From assembly GCA_022790615.1 (NCBI GenBank), contig JAAVXK010000111.1, positions 1-32,349 on the forward strand: a stretch of 32,349 bases of DNA, in the 5' to 3' direction. Both the position numbers and the translations under genes were made by a program. Positions within the stretch are counted from its first letter, which is position 1; each line of letters opens with the position of its first letter. Under the pieces are notes generated by a model. It saw nothing but the letters and a program-made list of their open reading frames with translations, was not told the DNA's origin and made no database searches. This DNA comes from Lachnospiraceae bacterium. GTDB lineage: Bacteria > Bacillota > Clostridia > Lachnospirales > Lachnospiraceae. Of this stretch, positions 22,149-32,132 are shown piece by piece.

Positions 22149-23173
22149 CACAGTATTTCCCTAATCCAGCCTTCCGGAGCTTCGATTTTGCCCATCTGTA
22201 TTCCGGTCAGCGTATCATACAGCTTCTTAGTAGTATCTCCCATACTTGTCATCCCGCTTGGAAGGCATATTTCCTTTCCGTGGTCAACAATCTTTCCTAC
22301 CGGCGATATAACGGCTGCAGTACCGCACAAACCACATTCAGCAAAATCTGTAAGTTCATCAACATATACTTCCCTCTCCTCGACTTCAAGACCGAGGTAT
22401 TCTTTGGCAACATGCATGAGGGAACGCCTTGTAATTGACGGAAGTATACTATCTGATTTAGGAGTGACAACTTTGTTGTCCTTTGTAACGAATATAAAGT
22501 TGGCTCCGCCCGTCTCCTCAACCTTGGTCCTGGTCTTTGCGTCAAGATACATGTTCTCGTCATAGCCCTCCTCGTGAGCGGTTACAATAGCGTGAAGGCT
22601 CATCGCATAATTTAGTCCGGCTTTAACATGTCCCGTTCCGTTCGGAGCGGCCCTGTCAAAATCACTTATCTTAATCGTTAACGGCTTTATTCCACCTTTA
22701 AAGTAAGGGCCGACAGGCGTTGTGAATACCCGGAACTGATAATTGTCGGCAGGTTTTACTCCAATTACCGGCGATATTCCAAACAGGTACGGCCTTATGT
22801 ATAATGTGGCGCCCGAACCGTACGGCGGTACATATGCGGCGTTGGCCTTTACAACTTCGTCAACCGCCTCAACGAATCTGTCCACCGGAAACGACGGCAT
22901 TTCAAGACGCTTTGCCGTATCAAACATCCTCTGGGCATTCAAATCAGGGCGAAATGTCACTATCTTTCCGTCTTCGGTTGTATATGCCTTAAGCCCTTCA
23001 AAACATGTCTGCGCATACTGCAGCACGGAAGCGCACTCACTCATTGTTATCGTATCGTCACTGATAAGCGCACCGTCATCCCATGCCCCGTCCACATAGT
23101 TCGAGACATATCTCTTATCTGTTTTTTGATATCCAAATCCAATATTTGCCCAGTCAATATCTTTCTTTTCCAT
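22148..23173 (-). CDS. ilvE: Branched-chain amino acid aminotransferase
   Basis: 341 residues, the size of the longer BCAT class (fold type IV). ATG 23173 has GGAGG eight bases upstream. The PLP lysine is Lys184 in GHVKAGLNYA; QTCFEGLKAY near the N-terminus, EETGGANFIFV and GLCGTAAVISPVG match the family. It transfers amino groups between glutamate and the keto acids of leucine, isoleucine and valine. It has a consensus promoter and a leader of about 60 bases with no T-box or attenuator that I can see. An HD hydrolase gene follows by overlap. Confidence 0.96.
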   Translation of the reverse strand: MEKKDIDWANIGFGYQKTDKRYVSNYVDGAWDDGALISDDTITMSECASVLQYAQTCFEGLKAYTTEDGKIVTFRPDLNAQRMFDTAKRLEMPSFPVDRFVEAVDEVVKANAAYVPPYGSGATLYIRPYLFGISPVIGVKPADNYQFRVFTTPVGPYFKGGIKPLTIKISDFDRAAPNGTGHVKAGLNYAMSLHAIVTAHEEGYDENMYLDAKTRTKVEETGGANFIFVTKDNKVVTPKSDSILPSITRRSLMHVAKEYLGLEVEEREVYVDELTDFAECGLCGTAAVISPVGKIVDHGKEICLPSGMTSMGDTTKKLYDTLTGIQMGKIEAPEGWIREIL

Positions 23174-23238
23174 ACGTCATACCTCCAAATATGCCGGTTT
23201 ATATACAACCGCATTTGTATATTTCTCATTTTGCATTT

Positions 23239-23267
23239 ATTTTACACCCTGTCTTTTTACACGTCAA
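23239..23267 (-). promoter_or_regulatory. Promoter of ilvE
   Basis: -35 TTGACG (23262-23267), 17-base spacer, -10 TAAAAT (23239-23244) on the minus strand. Confidence 0.75.
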
Positions 23268-23304
23268 CCCAAAACGGCGTATTCGTGTGACATGTACCGA
23301 ACGA

Positions 23305-23691
23305 TTATATTTTATATATAACGAGCTTTCGTATAATAAAATTCCAAAAAAACACAATTCCCGTTGCAGCCATCTTTGCAATCATTTCATCCGACTCCAA
23401 TTGCTGTATCGCAATCCACATAATCAGAAGATTCATCAAAAACCCTGCAATGCTTGTCAGATATATTTTGGCAAGCTCTTTCCATATTCCCTGGTTGGAC
23501 TGAAACATTATTATACGTCCCAGCGCCCAGTTCACAAATGTTGACAGTACAAATGCGATACCGGTCGCCGTCATATAATATATGTGCAGACGCTCCTCCA
23601 ACAGATAAAAAACTACCCATTCCGCAGCTGTTGCACCCGCGCCTACCAATAAATATAATACAAACTGTTTTATGTTTTTTTTGGCTGCCAT
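23305..23691 (-). CDS. GtrA-family membrane protein
   Basis: 128 residues, ATG 23691 after GGGGG. Four membrane segments (about 9-31, 38-57, 75-94, 102-123) with the family marks LLVGAGATAAEW, FVLSTFVNWALGRIIMF and a C-terminal FFWNFIIRKLVIY. GtrA-like proteins are thought to help move polyprenyl-linked sugars across the membrane. It is the last of three genes, 15 bases after the glycosyltransferase, which fits delivery of a lipid-linked sugar to that enzyme. No terminator is obvious after it. Confidence 0.88.
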   Translation of the reverse strand: MAAKKNIKQFVLYLLVGAGATAAEWVVFYLLEERLHIYYMTATGIAFVLSTFVNWALGRIIMFQSNQGIWKELAKIYLTSIAGFLMNLLIMWIAIQQLESDEMIAKMAATGIVFFWNFIIRKLVIYKI

Positions 23692-23706
23692 ATCATTTCC
23701 CCCATA

Positions 23707-25341
23707 CTACAGTTTTGTTCCTGACCATGCTATAAAATCAAAATCTATAATAACCGAAAGTACAATAAATGCGCACAGCACGCAAAGTACCGCCGAATAA
23801 AAAATTCTGCTCCTTTTCTTTGGATTATTATCCATACTATTCCCGCTATAGTTCTGCAGCCAGAGCGCGGTTCCAATCATCGGGAATAAAAACGCAATCG
23901 GCAGATAACGGTAATTCATAGTGCACAGCAGCGGTTCTTTAAAGCAAAATACAACATAACTGATAATCAGGGACGCATACACAGACAGAAGGAAAATACG
24001 CATCTCGGCTTTCATGCCATATTTCTTGCCGCAGCTTATTAATAGCGCCGCATTCATTAATATAACAAGCAATATGGCAATCCATAAAATAGCCTGCGCG
24101 ATTGCACCAAACAGACTGCTTCCCACGTCCGGCATCAGCTCGTCAAATAACGAAGTACGTATCGCCATTACCCACACGTTACAGTTCAGATTCGGCAGAA
24201 ATTCATATATCGCGTGATTTTTCATATCCCATGACGGCAGCCCCAGACGCGACCAGACAGAAGCATCTGAGATATATAGCGACGCATCCGTAGTATTAAT
24301 GCTTTGAATATAGGATAACGGCATCTGATAAAGAATCATGTTCCGAACCGGATAAAACAGCCCCAAAGGCGCGCATACGGACAAAAAGGCGGCAAACTGA
24401 CCAATATATTTTTTCCATTGCCTGCGGTTTGTCCAAAGCACATATAGGAAAATAAACGCGATTCCAATCGAAATAACCGCCGAATTCAGCTTTGTAAACA
24501 TTGCGCCGCCGACAGCAAATGCAATTACCATTATCTTTTTAAGCTCATGCGATTTGTACCAGCGGATTGTATACAATATCGCCAACGCCATAAAATACAT
24601 TGCCATACAGTCATTTGTTATGGTAACCGCCATAATGGAATAGAACGGATGCACGGTCAGAAAGGCGGTAAAAAGTATTGTCCACCTGTCAGAAATATCA
24701 AATTCCCTTATAATCTTATATCCAATCCATACAGTCATGGATGAAAAGAACAAGGTAACAATCTGGAGACTCTCATAACACAATGGCGCTTCTACATGAA
24801 AAAGACGCGTAATCCCCAATACAATCGAAGCTGCTATATAAAATCCGGGCGGCTGGTAAAAGCTCCATCTTGTTCTGGGGTCAAAGTCCGGCAGCTGATG
24901 ATTTTTGAATATATATTCAATATAGCCAAAATGACCGTCGCCGGATTCCTCCGTATCAAACCCGCAAAAAGAACCTATGTCATGTATTGTAACATCATGG
25001 GACGAGGTCAGTACATAAAACGCCCGAAGCAGGAATCCTCCCAGAAAAAGAAGTCCTATAATCGTCCGGGTATCCTTTTTTTTGTATATGGCAGAACAAA
25101 AGACCATAAAATATATTATACCCGCCAATACGGTCATAATGTTCTTATGCTCCGCAATATATACGGCGCATGTCTCGTTACAGCTCAAAAACCATACAAG
25201 GACGCAGCCCGCCAGTATAAAATACCAGGATGTGATATCCACTCTTTTTAATTTTACACGATACGACGAACCGGCCCCCGAATCTTCCGTTACATCAGCC
25301 GTAACGTCAGCGGCGGATTCTACTGTTTTTTTTACGCTCAT
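23707..25341 (-). CDS. GT-C type integral-membrane glycosyltransferase (PMT/ArnT-like)
   Basis: 544 residues, ATG 25341 after GAAGGAGA. A cytoplasmic head of about 38 residues is followed by eleven or more membrane segments. The first outer loop carries acidic residues (GFDTEESGDGHFGYIEY) as in lipid-phosphate-sugar glycosyltransferases, followed by RTRWSFYQPPGFYIAA, a proline-rich pattern common in this superfamily. It would transfer a sugar from a polyprenyl phosphate to a wall polymer or protein outside the cell. It stands between the FAD enzyme and GtrA genes with gaps of 20 and 15 bases, so the three form one operon. The sugar and acceptor are unknown. Confidence 0.82.
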   Translation of the reverse strand: MSVKKTVESAADVTADVTEDSGAGSSYRVKLKRVDITSWYFILAGCVLVWFLSCNETCAVYIAEHKNIMTVLAGIIYFMVFCSAIYKKKDTRTIIGLLFLGGFLLRAFYVLTSSHDVTIHDIGSFCGFDTEESGDGHFGYIEYIFKNHQLPDFDPRTRWSFYQPPGFYIAASIVLGITRLFHVEAPLCYESLQIVTLFFSSMTVWIGYKIIREFDISDRWTILFTAFLTVHPFYSIMAVTITNDCMAMYFMALAILYTIRWYKSHELKKIMVIAFAVGGAMFTKLNSAVISIGIAFIFLYVLWTNRRQWKKYIGQFAAFLSVCAPLGLFYPVRNMILYQMPLSYIQSINTTDASLYISDASVWSRLGLPSWDMKNHAIYEFLPNLNCNVWVMAIRTSLFDELMPDVGSSLFGAIAQAILWIAILLVILMNAALLISCGKKYGMKAEMRIFLLSVYASLIISYVVFCFKEPLLCTMNYRYLPIAFLFPMIGTALWLQNYSGNSMDNNPKKRSRIFYSAVLCVLCAFIVLSVIIDFDFIAWSGTKL

Positions 25342-25361
25342 TACCTAATCTCCTTCATAGT

Positions 25362-26912
25362 CTATTTTCCTTCGTGATACTCTTTTTCCGTATTAACATT
25401 CCATATATTGTCCTTGTCCTTATTCCCTGACAAAATATTATTTACCGTTTCAAATGAAGTAATCATAGAATGGTCGATATTATTATAGCGGTGCTGCCCG
25501 TTCCGCCCGACGCAGTACAGGTTGTCAATCGTATTCAGCCACGCAACTAACTTGTCCATCTCGTCATAAGTATCAAAGTAGGCCGGATAAGCCTTTTTCA
25601 CCTTCTCCATATGGGTATCCAATACAGCGTCGGGGCTTTTTATAATCCCAAGCCTGAGCATTTCCGCAATGCCCATTTCGGAAAACTCCTCTTCCGTCAT
25701 ATTCCAGAACGTATCCCCTTCATTGACAAAATACTCGAGTCCTATCCACACCGAATGCTCCAAATCATTTACCATATAAGGCGACCAGTTATTGTATATC
25801 TGAAAGCGCCCAAGTTTTACATTTCTGTCCTGCACATAAACCCAGCAATCCGGCACGATATTCCCGACGGTTTTCAGGTTCGTTTTGTTAACCAGATTCA
25901 TGTCAGAAACCAGCACTCCCAGCGTCATATAATCTCTATACGGCAGTCCCGCGGCAATACGTTTCGGTTCTTGTGGGACATCGTTCATACCTGCGACAAG
26001 GTCTTTGACCGGCATGGAAGATATAATATAATCGCCCTCCTGCATTATTTCTCTGCCATCCTGTTCATATACAATCGCAGTAATATGATTGTCACTGTTC
26101 TTATGGAGTCTGGTAACTTTGGCATTCTTAATAATCTTTCCTCCCAGACGCTCTATTTTCGCCGCGGTCACGTCCCAAAGCTGTCCGGGACCTAATTTGG
26201 GATACTGGAATTCTTCAATCAGGGACGTTTCCACCTTCCGGTTCTTCTTATGGAAGACTTTTCCGGCAACATCCTTAATTACAGCAGTAATAGACAGTCC
26301 TTTTACACGCTGGGCGCCCCAGGAAGCATCAATTTCCCTGGGATGCCTCCCCCAAAGGTTTTCCGTATAATATTCAAAAAACATAGAATATAATTTTCTG
26401 CCGAAACGGTTGATATAGAAGTTTTCAAGATTGTCCTCCGGCAATTTGTGAAATACAGACGCCAGATAACTAAACCCTACTTTCATGGTGTTCAGAAATC
26501 CCATATTTTTAAATGTTTCCGGTTTGAGCGATACCGGATAATCATAAAATTTTGTATCAAATAAAATTCTTGAAATACGGCGGCGAAACAACATTACGCC
26601 ATCCTCCTGTTCCGGGTCAGCCCCGTCAGGCGCCAAAGGCAGGTTTCTATTAAGCATAATATCATCCTTTGCCGGTTTTCCCTGCAAAGGAAGCATTTTA
26701 TTCCACCATTCATTAACGGCAGGACTTTTGGAAAAAAAGCGGTGTCCGCCCATGTCCATTCTATTTCCCTTATATTCTACCGTCTTTGATATTCCACCAA
26801 AACAATCGCTTTCCTCAAAAACAATTACGGTTATATCTTTTGATTTTGTCAATAACTCATATGCCGCCGTCAACCCCGCCGGACCTGCTCCGATAATCAG
26901 CGCCGTCTTCAT
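25362..26912 (-). CDS. FAD-dependent oxidoreductase of the UDP-galactopyranose mutase/amine oxidase superfamily
   Basis: 516 residues, ATG 26912 after AAGGAGGAG. The FAD-binding loop is [15 protein letters not shown] (6-20) with the acidic end of the second strand in [10 protein letters not shown], then [10 protein letters not shown], typical of UGM-like and protoporphyrinogen-oxidase-like flavoproteins. The FAD-closing motif is near the C-terminus ([20 protein letters not shown]). UGM itself is about 370-390 residues, so this is a longer relative; it may act on a sugar nucleotide or lipid-linked sugar. It leads the operon with the GT-C enzyme and GtrA, suggesting that it prepares or modifies the transferred sugar. 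The reaction is not proven. Confidence 0.8.
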   Translation of the reverse strand: MKTALIIGAGPAGLTAAYELLTKSKDITVIVFEESDCFGGISKTVEYKGNRMDMGGHRFFSKSPAVNEWWNKMLPLQGKPAKDDIMLNRNLPLAPDGADPEQEDGVMLFRRRISRILFDTKFYDYPVSLKPETFKNMGFLNTMKVGFSYLASVFHKLPEDNLENFYINRFGRKLYSMFFEYYTENLWGRHPREIDASWGAQRVKGLSITAVIKDVAGKVFHKKNRKVETSLIEEFQYPKLGPGQLWDVTAAKIERLGGKIIKNAKVTRLHKNSDNHITAIVYEQDGREIMQEGDYIISSMPVKDLVAGMNDVPQEPKRIAAGLPYRDYMTLGVLVSDMNLVNKTNLKTVGNIVPDCWVYVQDRNVKLGRFQIYNNWSPYMVNDLEHSVWIGLEYFVNEGDTFWNMTEEEFSEMGIAEMLRLGIIKSPDAVLDTHMEKVKKAYPAYFDTYDEMDKLVAWLNTIDNLYCVGRNGQHRYNNIDHSMITSFETVNNILSGNKDKDNIWNVNTEKEYHEGK

Positions 26913-27482
26913 AATCTCCTCCTTAGTTGTACTAATAACCTTAATGAACTGACCGGTTTATCATTAGCATAACTGCGCAGGATATTTGTTCATCTGTGAG
27001 GTATATTTTGAAGGCGCAGCGGCGCTGCGGCCGAAAAACACAACGTAACAGACGGGCCAATAGACAAACAGATTTGCCTAATTATAATCTGGTCAGTACA
27101 CTAACTTTATATACAGTATTATAAAGGACAGGTCATTATAAGTCTCATCAAATCATTTAGTAATTTGCCCATATCAGCCGCAAAATATGATATTGATATT
27201 ATTACTGAAACTAATATAATTAATATGACTAATTATATTATAAATTGTTACATTATGCAAGTAACTTATTCCACTCACCATGGCAGACATTCGACTAAAA
27301 CTACTTTTACCGGCTTCGTACTACTGTCTGTTTTCATTCCGGGCACACAGGCGCGTAGTTTGAAAATAATTCAAATATACAGCGCCTTTAACCCAAAAAT
27401 GCCATATTAAAGTATATAATATACAATTGTACGCGGGACGATTAGGACCACTGCGAACGAGAGAATAAAAAAGGAGATACAT
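26913..27482. other. 570-base divergent intergenic region
   Basis: It separates the minus-strand FAD operon from the plus-strand GHL10 gene. The stretch 27150-27290 is extremely A/T-rich with nested complementary blocks (AGTAAT...ATTACT around ATATCA...TGATAT). A GC-rich hairpin (GCAGC/GCTGC) lies near 27017-27029 and CTTTATA/TATAAAG near 27104-27125. A TATAAT at 27415-27420, 63 bases before the GHL10 start, may be a -10 box but lacks a good -35. I see no gene here; the small open frame at 27165-27410 has no ribosome site. Confidence 0.5.
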
Positions 27483-28808
27483 ATGAAACAGAAATATATT
27501 ATTAACAATACTATCTACAATAGAATTAAAAACTACATTATGTTTAAAAAAATATTTTGGTGCGCTGTTCTTTTGCTTTTTCCCGTTATTACTGCCCTTT
27601 ATTCCTGTAAGGCCGCGTCCGCAGCGGAACATCGCGGCATATGGATTTCATATATAGACTATGAAGACGCCGGATTGTATGACCAAAGCGAATCCTCATT
27701 TAAGGCAAATTCGGACGCAATGTTCAAAAAACTCAAATCATATGGTTTTAATACGGTTTATTTTCAGGTACGCCCTTACGACGACGCGGTATATCCAAGC
27801 GATATTTTTAAATGGTGCACATATCTCGCGCCTTCGGAGCCTTCCTACGACCCGCTTGAGATTCTTGTTGAAAAAGCCCACAAATACGGACTGTCATTTC
27901 ATGCATGGGTCAATCCGTATCGTATAACGCAGGAGAATATTCATAATCCTGCAAAAAACGCGTCAACCGAGCGCATTGTGGACGGCGTCAAAGAAATAAT
28001 CGAAAATTACGACGTAGACGGAATTCATTTTGACGATTACTTTTATCCTTCAAGACATAAAGGGATGCAGTATTATTCGGTACCCATAGCGGAACGAAAA
28101 GAAAACGTGAACAATATGATTCGAACCGTATATGCAGCAATAAAACAACAGAATCCTGACATAACTTTTGGAATCAGTCCGGCGGGCAACACGGAATATG
28201 CCGAAAGCATCGGGTGCGACCTTGAAACATGGGTTAACGAGGATGGCTATGTAGACTATATCATCCCCCAGCTCTACTGGTCGGATAACTATAAGACAAG
28301 CGACGGAAATACAAAATTTTATACCGACACACTTGAAGAATGGACGTCCATCATAAGCGGCTCAAAACCTACGTATATCGGACTGGCCCTTTATAAGGCG
28401 GGATTAAAAAGCAGTGTGGACAAAGGCTGGAGAAAATCAAAGTCGAACATTATTAACCAGATTAAACTTGAAAGGGATTACGGCTGCGACGGATATGTGA
28501 TGTTCAGCTACCGCTCCCTGTTTACCCAGGACGGAAAAAAGGAATTTGCAAATTATATAAAATCTATATCCGGCCTGAAACTTACCAAGTCTGGCATAAC
28601 GCTCAAAAAAGGTAAGTCATATAATATAAAAAACAAGGTTAAAGTTAAATCAAAATATAAAACAACTTTCAAATACAAATCGGAAAAACCGCGTATTGCC
28701 TCCGTTTCACCGAACGGCAAAATCAAAGCTAAAAAACGCGGAACAGCAAGAATCCATATTAAGGGTCTTGCCGGAAGCAGGGTAACGTGCAAAGTAAGAG
28801 TACGCTAA
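27483..28808 (+). CDS. Secreted GHL10-type (DUF187/YngK-like) glycosidase-fold protein with Ig-like tail
   Basis: 441 residues, ATG 27483 after AAGGAG. An unusually long basic head (about 20 residues) precedes a hydrophobic signal segment (IFWCAVLLLFPVITAL) cut near AASA. The catalytic-type TIM barrel runs from EHRGIWISYIDY through FNTVYFQVRPYDDAVYPS, FHAWVNPYR, DVDGIHFDDYFYP and FGISPAGN to YIIPQLYWSDN, the motif order of the GHL10 family. The last 85 residues (SGLKLTKSGITLKKGKSYN onward) are a lysine-rich Big2-like domain. Relatives are thought to act on peptidoglycan or other wall sugars, but the substrate is not settled. It converges with the fucosidase gene. Confidence 0.88.
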   Translation: MKQKYIINNTIYNRIKNYIMFKKIFWCAVLLLFPVITALYSCKAASAAEHRGIWISYIDYEDAGLYDQSESSFKANSDAMFKKLKSYGFNTVYFQVRPYDDAVYPSDIFKWCTYLAPSEPSYDPLEILVEKAHKYGLSFHAWVNPYRITQENIHNPAKNASTERIVDGVKEIIENYDVDGIHFDDYFYPSRHKGMQYYSVPIAERKENVNNMIRTVYAAIKQQNPDITFGISPAGNTEYAESIGCDLETWVNEDGYVDYIIPQLYWSDNYKTSDGNTKFYTDTLEEWTSIISGSKPTYIGLALYKAGLKSSVDKGWRKSKSNIINQIKLERDYGCDGYVMFSYRSLFTQDGKKEFANYIKSISGLKLTKSGITLKKGKSYNIKNKVKVKSKYKTTFKYKSEKPRIASVSPNGKIKAKKRGTARIHIKGLAGSRVTCKVRVR

Positions 28809-28839
28809 GATTATTTCATTTGAGTGACCCTAGATTAAT

Positions 28840-28890
28840 CGGGTGTTCCAAAGGCCGTATCGTACCTTTGGAACACCCGTTTTAGTTTGC
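28840..28890 (+). terminator. Intrinsic terminator of the GHL10 gene
   Basis: A perfect 15-bp stem (28840-28854 with 28865-28879) and a ten-base loop, followed by TTTTAGTTT. The T run is only on the plus side, so it chiefly ends the GHL10 transcript. Confidence 0.9.
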
Positions 28891-28949
28891 AATTCTTAAT
28901 ACTAACTTCGTCATGCTTTAATAATTACTGTCTCCCGCCGTATTATTTG

Positions 28950-31900
28950 TTATCTCTTAATCTTAACCTTTTTGCTGCCGCTCCATTTACTGTAGACATA
29001 CCCGTCCGCCGACTTGACAAACGAGCGAACCTGCACATAATATGTTTTTCCTTTTTTGAGCCCGCTTATTGTCTTTTTCGTTATTTTAGCTTTTGCAATC
29101 TTTGTCTTCTTAGCCTTTTTCATATTCTTTTTTAACGAATAGCGGATTATATATCCATCCGCGCCTTTCACCTTTTTCTTAAGGGTAACTGTAATTTTCT
29201 TTCCTTTTATGTTCTTTAACCCCTTAATCACCGGCTTCTTTGGCGCTGCCTTAACACTGGCTGCATTATCGCCGTTTTGAACCGGAGGCGTAACCTGCCC
29301 ATTGTTTCCATTATTTCCGTTATTATCATTTCCTGCCGGAGAAGTGGTAACATGCGGTTTTGGCGGCGCGGTCTGAGGATAGCTTGTAATTTTATATACA
29401 GCTCCCGCCTGCGTAGGAAACGATACGGTGTCGTCGTCTATAACGGTAGGCGTTATAAGCTCTCCGTTCGTCTCGTCCAGTATATAATATGAGGATACTC
29501 CCATATAACGGAGCCTGCAGTCGTTTCCGCTGCCGGAAGTGATTTTCATCTCATCCGATACTCCGTTATTCCATGTTATATCAACGGTAAAGTTACCTCT
29601 GGCCTTCATACCCGTATAACTTCCGTCGCCCCAGTCATAAGGAAGCGCCGCAAGCGGCTCAACATAATCGCCCTGGCTCTGCATAAGCATCTCCGCAATG
29701 CCCGAAGTTGCGCCAAAATTACCATCAATCTGAAATGGCGGATGCGTATCAAACAGGTTTGAAAGCGTTGAACCTTTGAGCTGTTCACCGAGCAGCTTCA
29801 ACGCCCTGTCCCCGTCTCTAAGGCGCGCCCACATATTTATCTTCCACGCCTTGCTCCATCCGGTGCCGGCGTCGCCGCGCTTCTCAAGCGTTGTCTTTGC
29901 GGCGTCCATAAGTATATCATCCTGCTCGCTCCTTCCGGCTACCACGTACGTTCCCGGGTGCAGCGCAAATAACTGGTTCTGATGTCTGTGCGCGTCGCTG
30001 TTCGTTATTTCAAGCGTTGTCTCATCCTTCCATTCCCTGAACTGTCCGCCGATTGTAAGGTCGTCGGCCTTTGGCATGTAGAGCTTCTCCTGCGCCGCCG
30101 CAACTTCCTTAATCTCGGCATTCTCGGATATTCCGAGTATCTTCGCACCCTGTTTTACATACTCAAAAACTTCCCATATAATTGTCTGGTCCGAAACACA
30201 TCCCAACGTATAATTGCCGTGCTCCGGCGAATACGACGGATTTGACACAAGCGTTCCGTCCGTATCGGTACAGAGATTGTCTACCCAGAACAACGCTGCC
30301 TGAAGCATAGTGTCAAAGTTATCAGCAAGGAACTGCCTGTCACAATTAAACCTGTATTTTTCCCATATGTCCTGACATTCCCATGCCGCCGCCGCAGGAA
30401 AATAAAATGCCGTCTCAAAATAACTTGGCGACGTATTGCCATATATGTTGTTTTCATGGTGGATAACCCATCCGCGAACGTCAGAGCCGTCCTCTTTACA
30501 GTAATATTTGTTGGCTGTAACCTTTCCTTTTTCCACCATGTCGTTAATATATCGGATAAGCACGTCATGACATTCGGTCAGGTTCGTCTGCTCGGCCGGC
30601 CAGTAATTCATCTGAAGGTTGATATTCGTGTGGTAATCCGACTGCCACGCGGGCGAAAGGCCCTGCGCCCATATTCCCTGAAGGTTTGCAGGCAGGAGCG
30701 AATTCTCCCTTGAAGAGCTGATAAGAAGATATCTGCCGTACTGGAAGAATAGTATTTCAAGGTATCTGTCCTCCTCCGCCGTGTTCGTCTTACCATATCC
30801 GCTTACAAGTTCGTCGGTCATAACAGCAGGAGCCTCCGTAAGCCCTAAGTTAAATGTACATCTGTCATACAATTTCTTATAGTCGGCAACATGCTCCGCA
30901 TAAAGTGAATCAAACCCTTTTTGTACTGCTCCATTAACAAAATCCTCAACTTTATAATACGGGTCCCCGTCCTCAAAATAATCATAGCCTGTAGTTGCAT
31001 CGCTCTTGTAGTTTGTCGCCGAGCTCATAATTATGACTATTTCATCCGCATTTTCTACCTTGAGGCCGCTGTCTCCGCTCTTTGAAATCTGACCGCCGCT
31101 GTTCAGCACTTTTATATACTGTGCAAACTTTAACCCGTTCTCTTTCTGGTCGGAGGGCTGGCCCTCCATCGTAATTACCCCGTCGTTTTCATTGACGGCG
31201 ATTGACTTTTTCGTCTGCTCCGAATCAATCTTAATCGTTTTTGTAAGCTTTCCGGACTCGCTTGCAGTAAGTCTTGCCACAAACACATTCGACGGATTAT
31301 TCATAAAATATTCTCTCTTATAAGTCACTCCGTCCTGTTCATATGTAATTGTCTGTACGGCCCTGTCTATATCGGACGTCCTCATATAATTGTCATATGC
31401 GGCGTTTGCATCCTCAATATAGATGTTTCCAAGCGTCTGGTATGAACCAAAGTAGTCCTTCTCTCCCTTCAGCTTATTCAGATTATTTTTAAAATCCGAC
31501 CGGCTCAGCAAATCCGGAAAGTTGCTTGACACAATCTTTCCATCGTCTCCAATATAGGCAGAATTATTCTCACGGAACCCGGCAATCATATCGTTTACCA
31601 TTCCTCTGACATTCTGAAGCGCCTCGTGTACCTGCTCCGTGGAATAATTATTATCTCCGCCGTCATAATTCTGGTTTGCGCCCGGTCCCCCGCTCCAGAC
31701 CGAACTCTCATTGACCTGTATTTTCTCCTGTCCGACCCCGCCAAAAACCATTGCTCCAATGCGTCCGTTACCTATCGGCAGCGCCTGTGACTCCCAGTCC
31801 GTTGCGGGCTCGTCATATTTAAGCACCAGCGGCGGCTGTTTCACATCCGCATTCGCCATGTCTGCCCTCGCCTCCTTAACCGTTTGATCCATCCCGTAAA

Positions 31901-31982
31901 ACCCCAAACTTCCAATCAGCATACCTGCCGCCGCAACAGCGGCGGTAATTCGGTTCAATCGTAATTTGATTCTTGTGTGCAT
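28950..31982 (-). CDS. Secreted GH95 alpha-L-fucosidase with C-terminal fibronectin-III-like domain
   Basis: About 1010 residues. ATG 31982 (MHTRIKL) or the adjacent ATG 31985 lies just after GGGGGG; an ATG at 32006 has no ribosome site. A signal peptide (ITAAVAAAGMLIGSLGF) leads to the N-terminal beta domain (LPIGNGRIGAMVFGGV) and an (alpha/alpha)6 barrel. Conserved residues are in NINLQMNYWP (two Asn, about 453 and 455), SPEHG (Glu about 587) and QIDGNFG (Asp about 753), matching the Asn-based mechanism of GH95. It removes fucose from host or milk glycans outside the cell. After a Gly/Asn-rich linker a basic FnIII-like domain (last 100 residues) may hold it to the wall. No transporter or fucose-use gene is near. 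Confidence 0.95.
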   Translation of the reverse strand: MHTRIKLRLNRITAAVAAAGMLIGSLGFYGMDQTVKEARADMANADVKQPPLVLKYDEPATDWESQALPIGNGRIGAMVFGGVGQEKIQVNESSVWSGGPGANQNYDGGDNNYSTEQVHEALQNVRGMVNDMIAGFRENNSAYIGDDGKIVSSNFPDLLSRSDFKNNLNKLKGEKDYFGSYQTLGNIYIEDANAAYDNYMRTSDIDRAVQTITYEQDGVTYKREYFMNNPSNVFVARLTASESGKLTKTIKIDSEQTKKSIAVNENDGVITMEGQPSDQKENGLKFAQYIKVLNSGGQISKSGDSGLKVENADEIVIIMSSATNYKSDATTGYDYFEDGDPYYKVEDFVNGAVQKGFDSLYAEHVADYKKLYDRCTFNLGLTEAPAVMTDELVSGYGKTNTAEEDRYLEILFFQYGRYLLISSSRENSLLPANLQGIWAQGLSPAWQSDYHTNINLQMNYWPAEQTNLTECHDVLIRYINDMVEKGKVTANKYYCKEDGSDVRGWVIHHENNIYGNTSPSYFETAFYFPAAAAWECQDIWEKYRFNCDRQFLADNFDTMLQAALFWVDNLCTDTDGTLVSNPSYSPEHGNYTLGCVSDQTIIWEVFEYVKQGAKILGISENAEIKEVAAAQEKLYMPKADDLTIGGQFREWKDETTLEITNSDAHRHQNQLFALHPGTYVVAGRSEQDDILMDAAKTTLEKRGDAGTGWSKAWKINMWARLRDGDRALKLLGEQLKGSTLSNLFDTHPPFQIDGNFGATSGIAEMLMQSQGDYVEPLAALPYDWGDGSYTGMKARGNFTVDITWNNGVSDEMKITSGSGNDCRLRYMGVSSYYILDETNGELITPTVIDDDTVSFPTQAGAVYKITSYPQTAPPKPHVTTSPAGNDNNGNNGNNGQVTPPVQNGDNAASVKAAPKKPVIKGLKNIKGKKITVTLKKKVKGADGYIIRYSLKKNMKKAKKTKIAKAKITKKTISGLKKGKTYYVQVRSFVKSADGYVYSKWSGSKKVKIKR

Positions 31983-32085
31983 CATTATCCCCCCATAATT
32001 ATTCATGTCTGATATTCAAATTTTGCAAATAGCATACAACTATAAGCTTTCGCAATATAATTCATACCCGTTGACACCTTAATAT

Positions 32086-32114
32086 ATTATATAATAAATA
32101 AACATGAATTGCAA
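32086..32114 (-). promoter_or_regulatory. Promoter of the fucosidase gene
   Basis: -35 TTGCAA (32109-32114), 17-base spacer, perfect -10 TATAAT (32086-32091) on the minus strand; leader of about 95 bases. Confidence 0.7.
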
Positions 32115-32132
32115 TTTCTCCGACAATTATTC

